Origin: Pseudomonas alliivorans
GTDB lineage: Bacteria > Pseudomonadota > Gammaproteobacteria > Pseudomonadales > Pseudomonadaceae
Direction: 5' to 3'
NCBI RefSeq assembly: GCF_017826695.1
Contig: NZ_JAFFZW010000001.1
Coordinates: forward strand, 124,001-188,000
DNA length: 64,000 nt
The position numbers were made by a program, and so were the translations under genes. How positions within the stretch are numbered: position 1 is the stretch's first letter; each line of letters starts with the position of its first letter. Shown here one piece after another: positions 20,023 through 34,358 of the stretch. Below the pieces are notes generated by a model, which worked only from the letters and a program-made list of their open reading frames with translations, was not told the DNA's origin and made no database searches.

Positions 20023-21165
20023 TCAGCATCTCCAGCCGACGTCAGTGGCGGAAAATTTTTTCTGTGCCACCTCAACTATTTTTAGTTCTATCCGATCAAG
20101 TTTCTGGATTTTATAATGGTCGAATCCCCAATCTTGGGCATACATTAATTTTGCAGCCTCAAAATTGCTTCGCAGTGAATGGTCGGGTGCGTCATGGGCA
20201 ATTCGCAGTCTGAGTGAGCAGTCGCGGTCAAGCATCTGAAAGTTTGACAATGTGTCAAGTAAGTAAATGAATTCTTTAACGGTGGCGCCAGAGCGATTGT
20301 AATAGACTACGAATCCATCTTGATGCCGATTTTCCAAAGATTTGGTTTTCTCGTTGTATTTCGTAATTGCTCCATGTTCAATTATTAAATAAGGCGCTGA
20401 TAATAGCTCGATCGTTGCGGGGCGTGATTCTTTTGGTAGTTTTGTTTTGTGAAGCGTCAATTCGGGATAATAAAAGAAATACTCAGTTTCCGGAAACGTC
20501 CCCTCGGTATGTAGACTGGCAGAGTCGTTAACTATCGTGAGCATATAGTTTATTGTTTTGGGTTCGATAATATGGACAAGCTGTCCTTTGCTTATAGGCA
20601 AGTTGCTGATGTCGATTTTCCCTTGCGCTTTCTGGCCTTTGCTTTCAGGTACGCTGCGGAATATTTCAAAGAATTTTTTGTCGTAAGCACCATCGTGATT
20701 GTAGACGAACAGAAGTCCTCGAATGTCCGCGTCTTCGGTAAAACTGTACCTCGACTTCCATTCAGGGCTAGACCGAGCGCATTCGATAGTATTGCCTAGA
20801 GATTTTAATGCGTTGCGCACCATTGTTTTTGATATGGATTCAGATTGGTAACTTTTTAGATCCGTATTTAGCATCACTCGTTTTGCAGTGTACGGATCCA
20901 CATAGCTGAGAACTACATCAACAGGGTGATTATGGGACTTGGGCGTTACATCGCCGCTTGTTTCTACGGGCAGTTCTTGGCCGACTTCAACGTCACTATT
21001 CTCTTCTCCTTTCTTTTTGCGGCGAGGTGGTGCGTGTTTTTCCACTTTAAGGCATTTAAAATTTTGATCTGCCAGTGGGAACTTCGTCCACTTGAACCAC
21101 TTTACGAGATCGTTGGCAACAAGGTTTGCCATTTCTGCTATAGCTGATACTTCGCCGCCTGCCAT
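20023..21165 (-). CDS. unknown protein with a possible PD-(D/E)xK-like motif, first gene of the island operon
   Basis: A 380-aa soluble protein. After an N-terminal helix and a Lys/Arg-rich stretch (HAPPRRKKKGEE, residues 44-55), residues 80-120 read HPVDVVLSYVDPYTAKRVML, then NTDLKSYQSESIS. The spacing D83 ... D102-L-K104 after a beta-hairpin-like segment recalls the PD-(D/E)xK nuclease core, followed by a helix (KTMVRNALKSLGNTIECAR). The rest is mixed alpha/beta. A very good site, AAAAGGAG, precedes ATG 21165, so this is the operon's first gene. I do not know the family; the nuclease idea rests on motif spacing only. Confidence 0.7.
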   Translation of the reverse strand: MAGGEVSAIAEMANLVANDLVKWFKWTKFPLADQNFKCLKVEKHAPPRRKKKGEENSDVEVGQELPVETSGDVTPKSHNHPVDVVLSYVDPYTAKRVMLNTDLKSYQSESISKTMVRNALKSLGNTIECARSSPEWKSRYSFTEDADIRGLLFVYNHDGAYDKKFFEIFRSVPESKGQKAQGKIDISNLPISKGQLVHIIEPKTINYMLTIVNDSASLHTEGTFPETEYFFYYPELTLHKTKLPKESRPATIELLSAPYLIIEHGAITKYNEKTKSLENRHQDGFVVYYNRSGATVKEFIYLLDTLSNFQMLDRDCSLRLRIAHDAPDHSLRSNFEAAKLMYAQDWGFDHYKIQKLDRIELKIVEVAQKKFSATDVGWRC

Positions 21166-21749
21166 GTCTAACTCCTTTTATAATGCGCGGTTATCCAATT
21201 TCACGAATTTTTGTGTGTCCATCTGATTATGTAAAGCCAACTTTGGACGGGCGGAATTTTCGATCAGGCCATGTTTCCCCCATTTAACGCTTCCACCCGA
21301 ATGGCTTCACCTACGTCTGAGCGCGGGAACATGTCGGACTGTGAGTCAAATTGCCACTAAGAAGCGCCGGTTGCAAGCTGCTAGGCGCCTTTACTGAGGG
21401 CGATTAGGGTTGGATACCTGAATTACCCCGAAAAGGGTCGTCTTGGCCTTTCCTGCCGACACTTTGGGGTAAGTATGTCTGGAAAGCCACGTATGACGCT
21501 CCCTCGAATGGCGCGGAGGGAACAAGGACGTGGATATATCCATTGACCAGTAGGAATAAAGTCGTATGTGCCGCTGAACAGTTGATGCCTGGGGGCGGCG
21601 GCAATCGGGCTCACGCTGGGTTTCTGACTGACTGCTTCTGGCCGGTTTCTGTGAGTCCTGACAAGCGGTACTGCCAGGAACGGTCGGATTTTTAGTGGCC
21701 TGAGCAGGCTATTCTTAAGGCTAAGGGCATCCATGAACAAGGGGGATTG
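21166..21749. other. non-coding island region upstream of the three-gene operon
   Basis: It should contain the operon promoter on the reverse strand, close to 21166-21260, but no convincing -35/-10 pair stood out. A 114-codon reverse frame (21423-21767) has random-looking composition. The segment 21637-21690 (GGCCGGTTTCTG ... GCGGTACTGCCAGGAACG) resembles degenerate sequence often left beside mobile elements in pseudomonads. Confidence 0.5.
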
Positions 21750-21923
21750 ATGAAAGACCGTAGTCACGACGAGGCAATGGCCGAGCTTTTCCGGGTCGAT
21801 CCGTCTTATGCGGCTGAACTGCTGGCGGAGGTTGTTCGTGACGGTGATGCGGATGAGTGGGTCATCCTAAACCTTCAGCTATCGGCTGCCTCAGCCATGA
21901 GAGAGGCAAGCTCGGACTCTTGA
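21750..21923 (+). CDS. antidote-like small protein, probably truncated
   Basis: A 57-aa ORF with a GGGGGAT site just before ATG 21750. It opens MKDRSHDEAMAELFRVDPSY followed by AAELLAEVVRDGD, which matches the start of a HigA-like addiction-module antidote family of about 95-100 aa. The helix-turn-helix half is missing: after residue ~35 the sequence runs into VILNLQLSAASAMREASSDS and stops. No RelE/HigB-type toxin gene lies upstream or downstream. It is probably a remnant of a toxin-antitoxin pair. Confidence 0.5.
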   Translation: MKDRSHDEAMAELFRVDPSYAAELLAEVVRDGDADEWVILNLQLSAASAMREASSDS

Positions 21924-22447
21924 GCGGGCTCTGGCTTTGTCATGGCACTTTTCATGGTTGTTTTATTATTTCATCTCTAAATGTCCCGTAAAATAAGGAC
22001 ATTTCTGGTCAATTGATGATAGATCGGGAGTAAGGTTGATTCGCAACTATCTGTTTCTGTTGTAAAAACAAGATCAGATAGTGATGTTTTTACTACATCG
22101 TTAATGCATTCCTGGTGGCTCGCATCGCATTTGTGTGAGCGAGCCACATCGATACCCTGTCCGGTTAAGGCGTGCCGACATGGTATCGAGAATGCTCTGC
22201 GACCCAAGTGTCCGCATGATCTGTTTATCAGTCTCTTGCATATGAGAGCGTGGCTGCATCGTCCCGCATCAGCCCGCGTCCGATACCCAAGATACATAGT
22301 GTTTTTGAGGTCTGATCGGGATCCTGTGTTTTTGTCCCGTTTTGTGAAGTCTCCTCATGCCAACTGAAGTAGGGGACGATCCTGCCCGCTGAATATCCGA
22401 CTGTGCTCCGGCGATATCACATTCTCTATGTCCCTTAGCGCCCCCGA
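21924..22447. other. 524-bp region with no supportable gene
   Basis: Short frames on both strands (for example 21977-22297 minus and 22104-22367 plus) show no recognisable features or ribosome sites. The 22000-22090 part is AT-rich. It separates the antidote remnant from the TetR gene and is probably decayed island DNA. Confidence 0.5.
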
Positions 22448-23092
22448 TCAATCTGCGTGCTTGTTGCCGCCGTGTGCAGCGATGAACATGGTCACGGCAG
22501 ATCGGCAGTAGGATTCGATTTCGTTGTCGTCTTCAGCTCTCGCCTCATTGAAGCGCGCGATAATCAACAGGTCGGATCCTTTGATAAGCGCGGCAAACAA
22601 GCGAGCGGACTGATGAGGGTCGGGCACGTTCAAAACTGCCTTCGCATGTAACTGACGCAACAGAGCCTCGATCCGGGCGATGACATGGGCGGGGCCGACT
22701 TCGTATTGGCGCTGGCTTAGTGCCTTTTGATTGGTCTTGTCGGCCATGATCATGGCTTCGACACTCCGGACATCCGGGCTTAACAGCGTGCGAAGCAGGG
22801 ATGAACCCACCGCCATGAGCTGGTCTTCGGCCGAACCCTCGCAGCCTTCAAAAAGGGCCTGTGGTGCAAATTGGTGGCAGCGGGCCGCAATGGCTGCACT
22901 GAACAGCGCCTCCTTGTTCTCGAAGTGCCGATAGATGCTTAGCTTGGATATTTTCGCCCGCTGGGCGACCTTGTCCATGGTCGTAGCTTGAAAACCCAAT
23001 TCCACGAAGAGGTCAAACGCTGCTGTGACGATGGTCTCGCCAAGCGTTTCGTTGGTGGGGCGGCCACGCCGGTTCTGACTGCTTTCGGTCAT
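22448..23092 (-). CDS. TetR-family transcriptional regulator
   Basis: A 214-aa TetR protein with the N-terminal helix-turn-helix ILVTAAFDLFVELGF-type region seen here as ETIVTAAFDLFVELGFQATT, then MDKVAQRAKISKLSIYRHF and ENKEALFSAAI. The C-terminal ligand domain resembles the AcrR-like group with a C-terminal TetR_C extension (LFAALIKGSDLLIIARFNEA). It is divergent from the flavoprotein gene, with 106 bp between the start codons, and the shared gap contains direct repeats that are likely its operator. It most probably represses itself and the flavoprotein. The inducer is unknown. Confidence 0.9.
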   Translation of the reverse strand: MTESSQNRRGRPTNETLGETIVTAAFDLFVELGFQATTMDKVAQRAKISKLSIYRHFENKEALFSAAIAARCHQFAPQALFEGCEGSAEDQLMAVGSSLLRTLLSPDVRSVEAMIMADKTNQKALSQRQYEVGPAHVIARIEALLRQLHAKAVLNVPDPHQSARLFAALIKGSDLLIIARFNEARAEDDNEIESYCRSAVTMFIAAHGGNKHAD

Positions 23093-23105
23093 AAAATTCC
23101 AGTAC

Positions 23106-23154
23106 TTGACAGTATCTTAATTGCTGAATTATGGTACCTTTCAGTATCTTAATT
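23106..23154 (+). promoter_or_regulatory. divergent promoter with 13-bp direct-repeat operator
   Basis: TTGACA (23106-23111) and TATGGT (23130-23135), 18 bp apart, form a plus-strand promoter. CAGTATCTTAATT occurs twice, at 23110-23122 and 23142-23154, 32 bp apart or three helical turns. One copy overlaps the -35/spacer and one lies downstream of the -10, as expected for a TetR repressor site. Confidence 0.65.
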
Positions 23155-23198
23155 ATGCAACCCAATGTCCCTTCAGCCATAGCGCGGAGCCCATCACC

Positions 23199-24092
23199 AT
23201 GAACGACGTCATTATCATTGGCGGCAGCTTTGCCGGTCTCGCCGCCGCCTTGCAGCTTGGCCGTGCCCGCCGCAAGGTCATCGTTCTCGATACCGGTCTG
23301 CCGCGCAACCGATTTGCTGGCCACTCGCACGGGTTGCTCGGCCACGATCACAAACCGCCTCTGGACATTTTGGCCGAGGCTCGGGATCAGTTGGTGCGTT
23401 ATCCCACGGTCAAGCTCGTCGTTGCCCGGGCCGAAGAAGTGTCTGGTGCCATCGACGATTTCTGCGTCCTGACTGACGATAACGAAAGCCTGAGGGCACG
23501 CCGCCTGATTCTGAGCTATGGCGTCGCCGACCAGATGCCTAATGTTCCAGGCTTTGCCGAAAATTGGGGCACGTCCATCGTACCCTGCCCCTACTGCGAC
23601 GGTTTTGAAGTCGCCGACCAGCATTGGGGCCTCGTATGGTCCGGCCCGCAGTCGCACAACTATGTCAGGCTTTACCACGACTGGACCGACGCGTTGACGG
23701 TTTTCGCCGATGGTCACGATATACCGCCCGACATCCAGGCCGATCTGTCACGCCGCCATGTACGTGTTATCGATGCTCGGATCACCGAAATCGTCCAGCA
23801 CGGGAGTCATGGTGCCACCGTCAAGCTCGGTACCAGTCCCGATGTCGCGGTCGACATCCTGTTCGCGCATCCGCGCAACAAGCCGTCAGCAAGCCTGCAT
23901 GAATCACTGGGCCTCGCCACCGTTAATACGCCCTTCGGCATTGCCCTTAAGGTTGACGAGCGTCGCGAAACCAGCGTGCCAGGCATCTACGCCGCAGGCG
24001 ACCTGGCGAACCCTCTCATGGCCTCCGTCACTCTGGCGATATCGCACGGAGCGACGGCAGGTATCTCCGCCCAGCAGTCGATGCTGGTTTGA
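23199..24092 (+). CDS. thioredoxin-reductase-like NAD(P)/FAD-dependent oxidoreductase
   Basis: A 297-aa flavoprotein of the thioredoxin-reductase-like group. It has the FAD-binding Rossmann motif VIIIGGSFAGLAAALQLGRA at the N-terminus, the redox-active pair CPYC near residue 133 (VPCPYCDGFE), and the C-terminal FAD motif GIYAAGDLAN. The second Rossmann segment (WGLVWSGPQSHNY) is unusual, as it lacks the GxGxxG of NADPH-dependent members, so the electron donor is uncertain. ATG 23199 is chosen over an upstream frame start because it begins at the Rossmann fold. It probably oxidises or reduces a small thiol or disulfide. A methyltransferase remnant follows after 33 bp. Confidence 0.88.
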   Translation: MNDVIIIGGSFAGLAAALQLGRARRKVIVLDTGLPRNRFAGHSHGLLGHDHKPPLDILAEARDQLVRYPTVKLVVARAEEVSGAIDDFCVLTDDNESLRARRLILSYGVADQMPNVPGFAENWGTSIVPCPYCDGFEVADQHWGLVWSGPQSHNYVRLYHDWTDALTVFADGHDIPPDIQADLSRRHVRVIDARITEIVQHGSHGATVKLGTSPDVAVDILFAHPRNKPSASLHESLGLATVNTPFGIALKVDERRETSVPGIYAAGDLANPLMASVTLAISHGATAGISAQQSMLV

Positions 24093-24125
24093 GCGCGTAG
24101 ATTCTTTCCAGAACGAGGAAACGTC

Positions 24126-24456
24126 ATGACAGAGCAAAATGCTTATCAGTCGCTGACTGGAATGGCCAAAGCGGGGAGTACTGGGCGGCCAATCAAGTTC
24201 GGCTCGACGCCATGATGGCGACGTTCGGCCAGGCGGCGATAGAAGCCGCCGCGCCCGCGACGGGGGAGCAGGTGCTTGACGTTGGCTGTGGCGCGGGCGC
24301 GTCGAGTCTGGCGCTGGCTGACCACGTAGGTGCGGGCGGTCATGTGTTAGGCGTGGACATATCTGAACCGCTGATTTGCCGAGCCCGCGCGCTTGCACCA
24401 CAGGATACTTCGGCCCAGTTCCGGGTGGCCGACGCCAGCAGCGCCGAGCTACCCGA
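24126..24456 (+). pseudogene. class I SAM-dependent methyltransferase, frameshifted and 3'-truncated
   Basis: ATG 24126 begins MTEQNAYQSLTG, but the methyltransferase sense continues one frame over (WNGQSGEYWAANQVRLDAMM), so one base is missing near 24157. The SAM motif VLDVGCGAGASSLALAD and motif II region VLGVDISEPL follow. The coding sense stops at about 24456, where the right island repeat begins, so motifs III onward and roughly half the protein are gone. Together with the flavoprotein and TetR gene it formed a small operon that probably acted on one small thiol or oxidised substrate. Confidence 0.8.
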
Positions 24457-24458
24457 TT

Positions 24459-24575
24459 TTTGGTTTTGGTCCTGGCAGTTTCCGGCAGCTTCGTGCATCG
24501 GCTAGCGCCGTACTTACTTAGCATGATGCGGGATATTGACTGAGTCAAAAGCCATGCCCGGTGCCTGACAGTATT
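24459..24575. repeat. right copy of island-flanking imperfect direct repeat
   Basis: TTTTGGTCCTGGCAG ... CGGCAGCTTCGTGCATCG ... ATTGACTGAGTCAAAAGCC aligns with 8612-8725 after guaA, in the same orientation, with roughly 70 % identity by eye. It starts exactly where the methyltransferase remnant ends and is followed by core sequence, so it marks the right edge of the island. Confidence 0.6.
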
Positions 24576-24714
24576 GGACTTTAACAGGTTACTCAGATGG
24601 GCGTTGCGATCGTGCAGTGACGCCAGTTGGCTTATTACTGGAAACTAACGGCCAAACAGTCATTCAACACTCTACAAAGTCAGGGGCGATTCACTCACCG
24701 GCCAGGAGCCTTTC

Positions 24715-24990
24715 ATGGAACTGCATATTTCCGATGTCTCTGACTGGGCGCTATTCAATGCTATTGCCGCGACGCTGGAGCAGGGGTTGGGTGGCGAGTG
24801 GCTGGTGAAAGCGGATGGGTTGGATCAGCGCTATTGGGATCTGGCGGTGGAGGGTGGGGTGATGACCCTGCATCTGGAGCATTATCTGGGCATCATGCTG
24901 CTCGTCGAAAATGAACCCGCTAATCCTGACCTTGATGCGCGGTTGATGGCCAAGGCCGGTCGGGTGCTGGAACCTTATCTCAGCGCCTAG
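24715..24990 (+). CDS. small conserved hypothetical protein (possibly DUF3630-like)
   Basis: A 91-aa acidic soluble protein, MELHISDVSDWALFNAIAAT, with a central LDQRYWDLAVEGG and LHLEHYLGIMLL. The size and the pattern of a Trp-Asp strand followed by a Leu-rich strand recall DUF3630, which has no known role. A CAGGAG site 6 nt before the ATG supports the start. It is the first core gene after the island and in an island-free strain would be the likely direct neighbour of guaA. It is followed by the multicopper oxidase gene on the same strand. Confidence 0.75.
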   Translation: MELHISDVSDWALFNAIAATLEQGLGGEWLVKADGLDQRYWDLAVEGGVMTLHLEHYLGIMLLVENEPANPDLDARLMAKAGRVLEPYLSA

Positions 24991-25154
24991 CCGTCATCGC
25001 CCGGTTTACCTGTCTGCAAGGTGTTGCCGCTAAGGCCTGAGCGACCCAAGCCGCTTTTCGCCCTTATCTTTCCCCAAATGCAGGTGTATCGTATTCGCCC
25101 CCGCGCGCCGGCCCTCCGGACGCGCTCCCGCAGTCGTTTCGAGGTCTTCGCTTT

Positions 25155-26527
25155 ATGTCCTTCACCCGTCGCCAACTCCTCACAGGTATCGCTGGCCTTG
25201 CCGTGGTCGGTCTGGGTGCAGGTGGGGCTTCGCGGTACTGGCTGGGGCGCAGGGAGTCGGAAGCCGGTTCGGATTACGTGCTGATTGCCGCGCCGCTGGA
25301 TGTTGAACTGGTGCCCGGCCACAAGACGCCTGCCTGGGCGTTCGGTGGTTCTGCGCCGGGGACGGAGTTGCGGGTGCGGCAGGGTGAGTGGTTGCGGTTG
25401 CGGTTCATCAATCAGTTGCCTGTCGAGACGACCATTCACTGGCATGGCATTCGGTTGCCGCTGGAGATGGACGGTGTGCCGTATGTTTCGCAGTTGCCGG
25501 TCAAGCCGGGTGAGTATTTCGATTACAAGTTCCGGGTGCCGGACGCCGGCAGCTACTGGTATCACCCGCACGTCAGCAGCAGCGAAGAGCTGGGGCGTGG
25601 GCTGGTCGGGCCGTTGATCGTTGAAGAGCGCGAGCCGACCGGTTTCAGGCACGAGCGCACGGTCAGTCTGAAAAGCTGGCACGTGGACGAAGAGGGCGCG
25701 TTCACCGAGTTCAGCGTGTTGCGCGAGGCCGCGCGCGAGGGGACGGCGGGGCGGCTGTCGACGTTGAACGGAATTCCGCAGGCGGTCATCGAGTTGCCCG
25801 CCGGGCAGATTACCCGCGTGCGGCTGCTCAATCTCGACAATACCGTGACCTATCGCCTCAATCTGCCAGATGCCGAGGCGCAGATTTATGCGCTGGATGG
25901 CAATCCGGTGACGCCGCGTCCGTTTGGCGATGAATACTGGCTTGGGCCTGGCATGCGGATCTGTCTGGCGATCAAGGCTCCAGTGGCTGGCGAAGAGATC
26001 TCGCTGCGCAACGGACCGGTGCGGCTGGGTACGTTTCGTTCGGTCGCCAATCATGACGCGCCGGGCGAATGGCCGCCGGAGTTGCCGGCCAATCCGGTCG
26101 CTGAGCCGGATCTGGAGAACGCCGAGAAGATCAATTTCAATGTCGAGTGGGTGGGTTCGGTGTCGGCCAACACCGATAACGGCAAGCCGCCGAGCCTGTG
26201 GCAGATCAACGGCGAAGCCTGGGACATCACCGACAAGACCTGTGCGGATCGGCCGATTGCCAAACTGAAGCTGGGTCAGAGTTATATTTTCGAATTGAAG
26301 AACATGACCCAGTACCAGCACCCTATTCACCTGCATGGCATGAGTTTCAAGGTGATCGCGTCCAATCGACGCAAGATCATCCCTTACTTTACCGATACTT
26401 TCCTGCTGGGTCGCAACGAGCGGGCACGGGTGGCTCTGGTCGCCGATAACCCTGGCGTGTGGATGTTTCACTGCCACGTGATCGACCACATGGAAACCGG
26501 TCTAATGGCCGCCATCGAGGTGTCGTG

Positions 26528-26528
<1 letters not shown>
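25155..26528 (+). CDS. multicopper oxidase, Tat-exported
   Basis: A 457-aa periplasmic copper oxidase. The Tat signal is TRRQLLTGIAGLAVVGLGAG. All four copper-binding clusters are present in order: HWHG near residue 96, YHPHVS near 136, HPIHLHG near 393, and HCHVIDHMETGL near the C-terminus. These provide the type 1, 2 and 3 copper ligands. It oxidises either Cu(I)/metal ions or phenolics, and the substrate cannot be decided. It lacks the Met-rich insert of CueO, so it may not be the main copper-tolerance enzyme. Its TGA overlaps the tadA ATG by one base (TGATG), so the two are translationally coupled although functionally unrelated. Confidence 0.93.
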
Positions 26529-32628
<6,100 letters not shown>

Positions 32629-32644
32629 GGCGGGCTGGCGGAAC

Positions 32645-32956
32645 ATGTACAAGCTTGCCTTCTTTGTTCCGCCGAGCCATGTGGACGAGGTCAAGAGCGC
32701 CGTATTCGCTGCGGGTGCAGGGCGAATCGGCGCTTATGACCAGTGCTGCTGGCAAGTGCTCGGCCACGGTCAGTTCCGCCCGCTGGATGGCAGTCAGCCA
32801 TTTATCGGGCAGGGCGGCGTGGTTGAACAGGTGCAGGAGTGGAAGGTCGAGCTGGTCGTGGCCGATGAGCTGATTCAGCAGGCGGTCGTGGCGCTCAAGC
32901 AGAGCCACCCTTACGAAACGCCGGCTTATGAAGTGTGGCGGCTGGAAGATTTCTAG
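32645..32956 (+). CDS. YqfO/NIF3 C-terminal-domain-like small protein
   Basis: A 103-aa soluble protein, MYKLAFFVPPSHVDEVKSAV, with AGAGRIGAYDQCCWQVLG and a C-terminal SHPYETPAYEVWRLEDF. This is the stand-alone form of the PII/CutA-like domain found inserted in NIF3/YqfO proteins, whose conserved ends are the GxIGxYxxC strand and HPYExPAY. No enzymatic role is known. ATG 32645 lies 16 bp after the purL stop with a GGCGGAA site, so it is probably read through from purL. Confidence 0.88.
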   Translation: MYKLAFFVPPSHVDEVKSAVFAAGAGRIGAYDQCCWQVLGHGQFRPLDGSQPFIGQGGVVEQVQEWKVELVVADELIQQAVVALKQSHPYETPAYEVWRLEDF

Positions 32957-33042
32957 GTTCTGTCGCTGAAATACCTGTGTGTCAGCCCGAATGGGGCGCT
33001 CCGCGTTCGATTTTTAGATGGCAGCGAGCCTGTCTGGCTTGT

Positions 33043-33606
33043 CTAAGGCCTTATCTCGATCATCGTCCCGTCTTTCACCAGATCCCATATCTCGCGCATG
33101 TCGTTGTTCTTCAGCGCGATACAGCCGTTGGTCCAGTCCAGGGTGTGGAAATACCATTCCGGGTACTCTTCATCCACTGGCGTGCCGTGAATCATGATCA
33201 TGCTGCCCGGTTTCACGCCTTCGCGACGTGCACGTGCCGAGTCCGAAATGTTCGGGTAGGAGATGTGCATCGAGAGGTTATAGTTGCCGCTTGGCTGACG
33301 CCAGTCGAGCCAGTAGAAACCCTCAGGCGTTCGCTGGTCGCCTTCCTGAAGTTTGGTGCCCTTGGGGTTCTTGCCCAGCGATATGCGATAGGTCTTGAGT
33401 GCCTCACCGCCACTGATCAGTTGCAACTGACGCACTGACTTGAGCACCAGCACCTTGTCGATTTTCTTGTCGGCAATGCTTTCGGTGTTGATCACCTTAT
33501 TGTTGATGATCTTCTGTTCGCTGCCCTTGGGCACGATGGTCTGAGTGAAAGCAGCCTGGGACAGCGGGACGAACAACATGCAGACGAAAGCGAGCAACCA
33601 GCGCAT
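33043..33606 (-). CDS. L,D-transpeptidase (YkuD family), exported
   Basis: A 187-aa protein with a signal peptide (MRWLLAFVCMLFVPLSQA) and a YkuD domain over the remainder. The catalytic region is complete: MIHGTP with the conserved His, and LDWTNGCIALKNNDM with the nucleophilic Cys in the TNGC variant of SxGC. These enzymes form 3-3 peptidoglycan cross-links or attach proteins to peptidoglycan in the periplasm. Two ATGs occur, at 33612 and 33606; 33606 has the better spacing (8 nt) to AGGG. It is monocistronic and convergent with the NIF3-like gene. Confidence 0.92.
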   Translation of the reverse strand: MRWLLAFVCMLFVPLSQAAFTQTIVPKGSEQKIINNKVINTESIADKKIDKVLVLKSVRQLQLISGGEALKTYRISLGKNPKGTKLQEGDQRTPEGFYWLDWRQPSGNYNLSMHISYPNISDSARARREGVKPGSMIMIHGTPVDEEYPEWYFHTLDWTNGCIALKNNDMREIWDLVKDGTMIEIRP

Positions 33607-33656
33607 TACCATTTCCCTGAGGGCTCAAGAGAGCCAATCTCGATTGCGAAGCCGAA

Positions 33657-34208
33657 TTAAGAAACCTGCATTGGACGTGACGGGGGGAGGGCACTGGTAT
33701 GAACCGGGTAAACCTGCCGACGCCGATCCGCGAAGAAGCATTCTAGGGTACGCCTGACCGTCATGAAAGCCAGGTCTTGCCAGGGAATGTCGGCTTCTTC
33801 GAATAATTGCACTTCAAGGCTCTCGATACCGGCGGCGAAGTCCTCGGTTGCCATCTCTGCGCGGTAGAACACATGCACCTGATTGATGTGTGGCACATCA
33901 ATCACTGAGTACAAATGCAGCTCCCGCAGGGTCGCACACGCTTCTTCGACCGTTTCGCGCCGTGCGGCCTGCTCAATGGTCTCGCCGTTCTCCATGAACC
34001 CTGCTGGCAATGTCCAGAAACCCAGGCGCGGCTCGATGGCGCGACGGCACAGCAATACCTTGTCGCCCAGGGTCACCAGGCAGCCCGCGACGATGTTGGG
34101 GTTCTGATAATGAATGGTGTGGCAATGCTCACAGACATACCGCAGGCGGCTGTCGCCTTCGGGGATGCGCTGGATGACGGGGTTGCCGCACTGGCTGCAA
34201 AATTTCAT
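33657..34208 (-). CDS. Nudix hydrolase with N-terminal zinc ribbon
   Basis: A 183-aa protein. Residues 4-30 form a four-cysteine zinc ribbon (CSQCGN and CEHCHT), as in NudC-like hydrolases. The Nudix box at about residue 70 reads GFMENGETIEQAARRE then TVEEAC, with all catalytic glutamates but Cys in place of the usual Gly near its end. The family hydrolyses nucleoside diphosphates linked to another group; the small size and zinc ribbon suggest a NADH- or ADP-ribose-type substrate, but this is not proven. It is divergent from a second Nudix gene, 150 bp away. Confidence 0.9.
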   Translation of the reverse strand: MKFCSQCGNPVIQRIPEGDSRLRYVCEHCHTIHYQNPNIVAGCLVTLGDKVLLCRRAIEPRLGFWTLPAGFMENGETIEQAARRETVEEACATLRELHLYSVIDVPHINQVHVFYRAEMATEDFAAGIESLEVQLFEEADIPWQDLAFMTVRRTLECFFADRRRQVYPVHTSALPPSRPMQVS

Positions 34209-34358
34209 GGTGTCGGTCGATAGTGAATGCAGGCGCTATCTTGGCTTGTCCCGCCGCCCATGAGCAAGCGTCTATGTGGGGCGACTTGTCCTACAAGGGC
34301 TTGGGCACTTCGCTGCTTTGGTGCATAGTGCCAGGTAAGCAACAGATCGAGATTTGCC

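Noticed and set aside
21423..21767. 114-codon minus-strand frame
   Set aside because: No ribosome site, no recognisable domain, and it overlaps the antidote-like ORF; composition looks non-coding.
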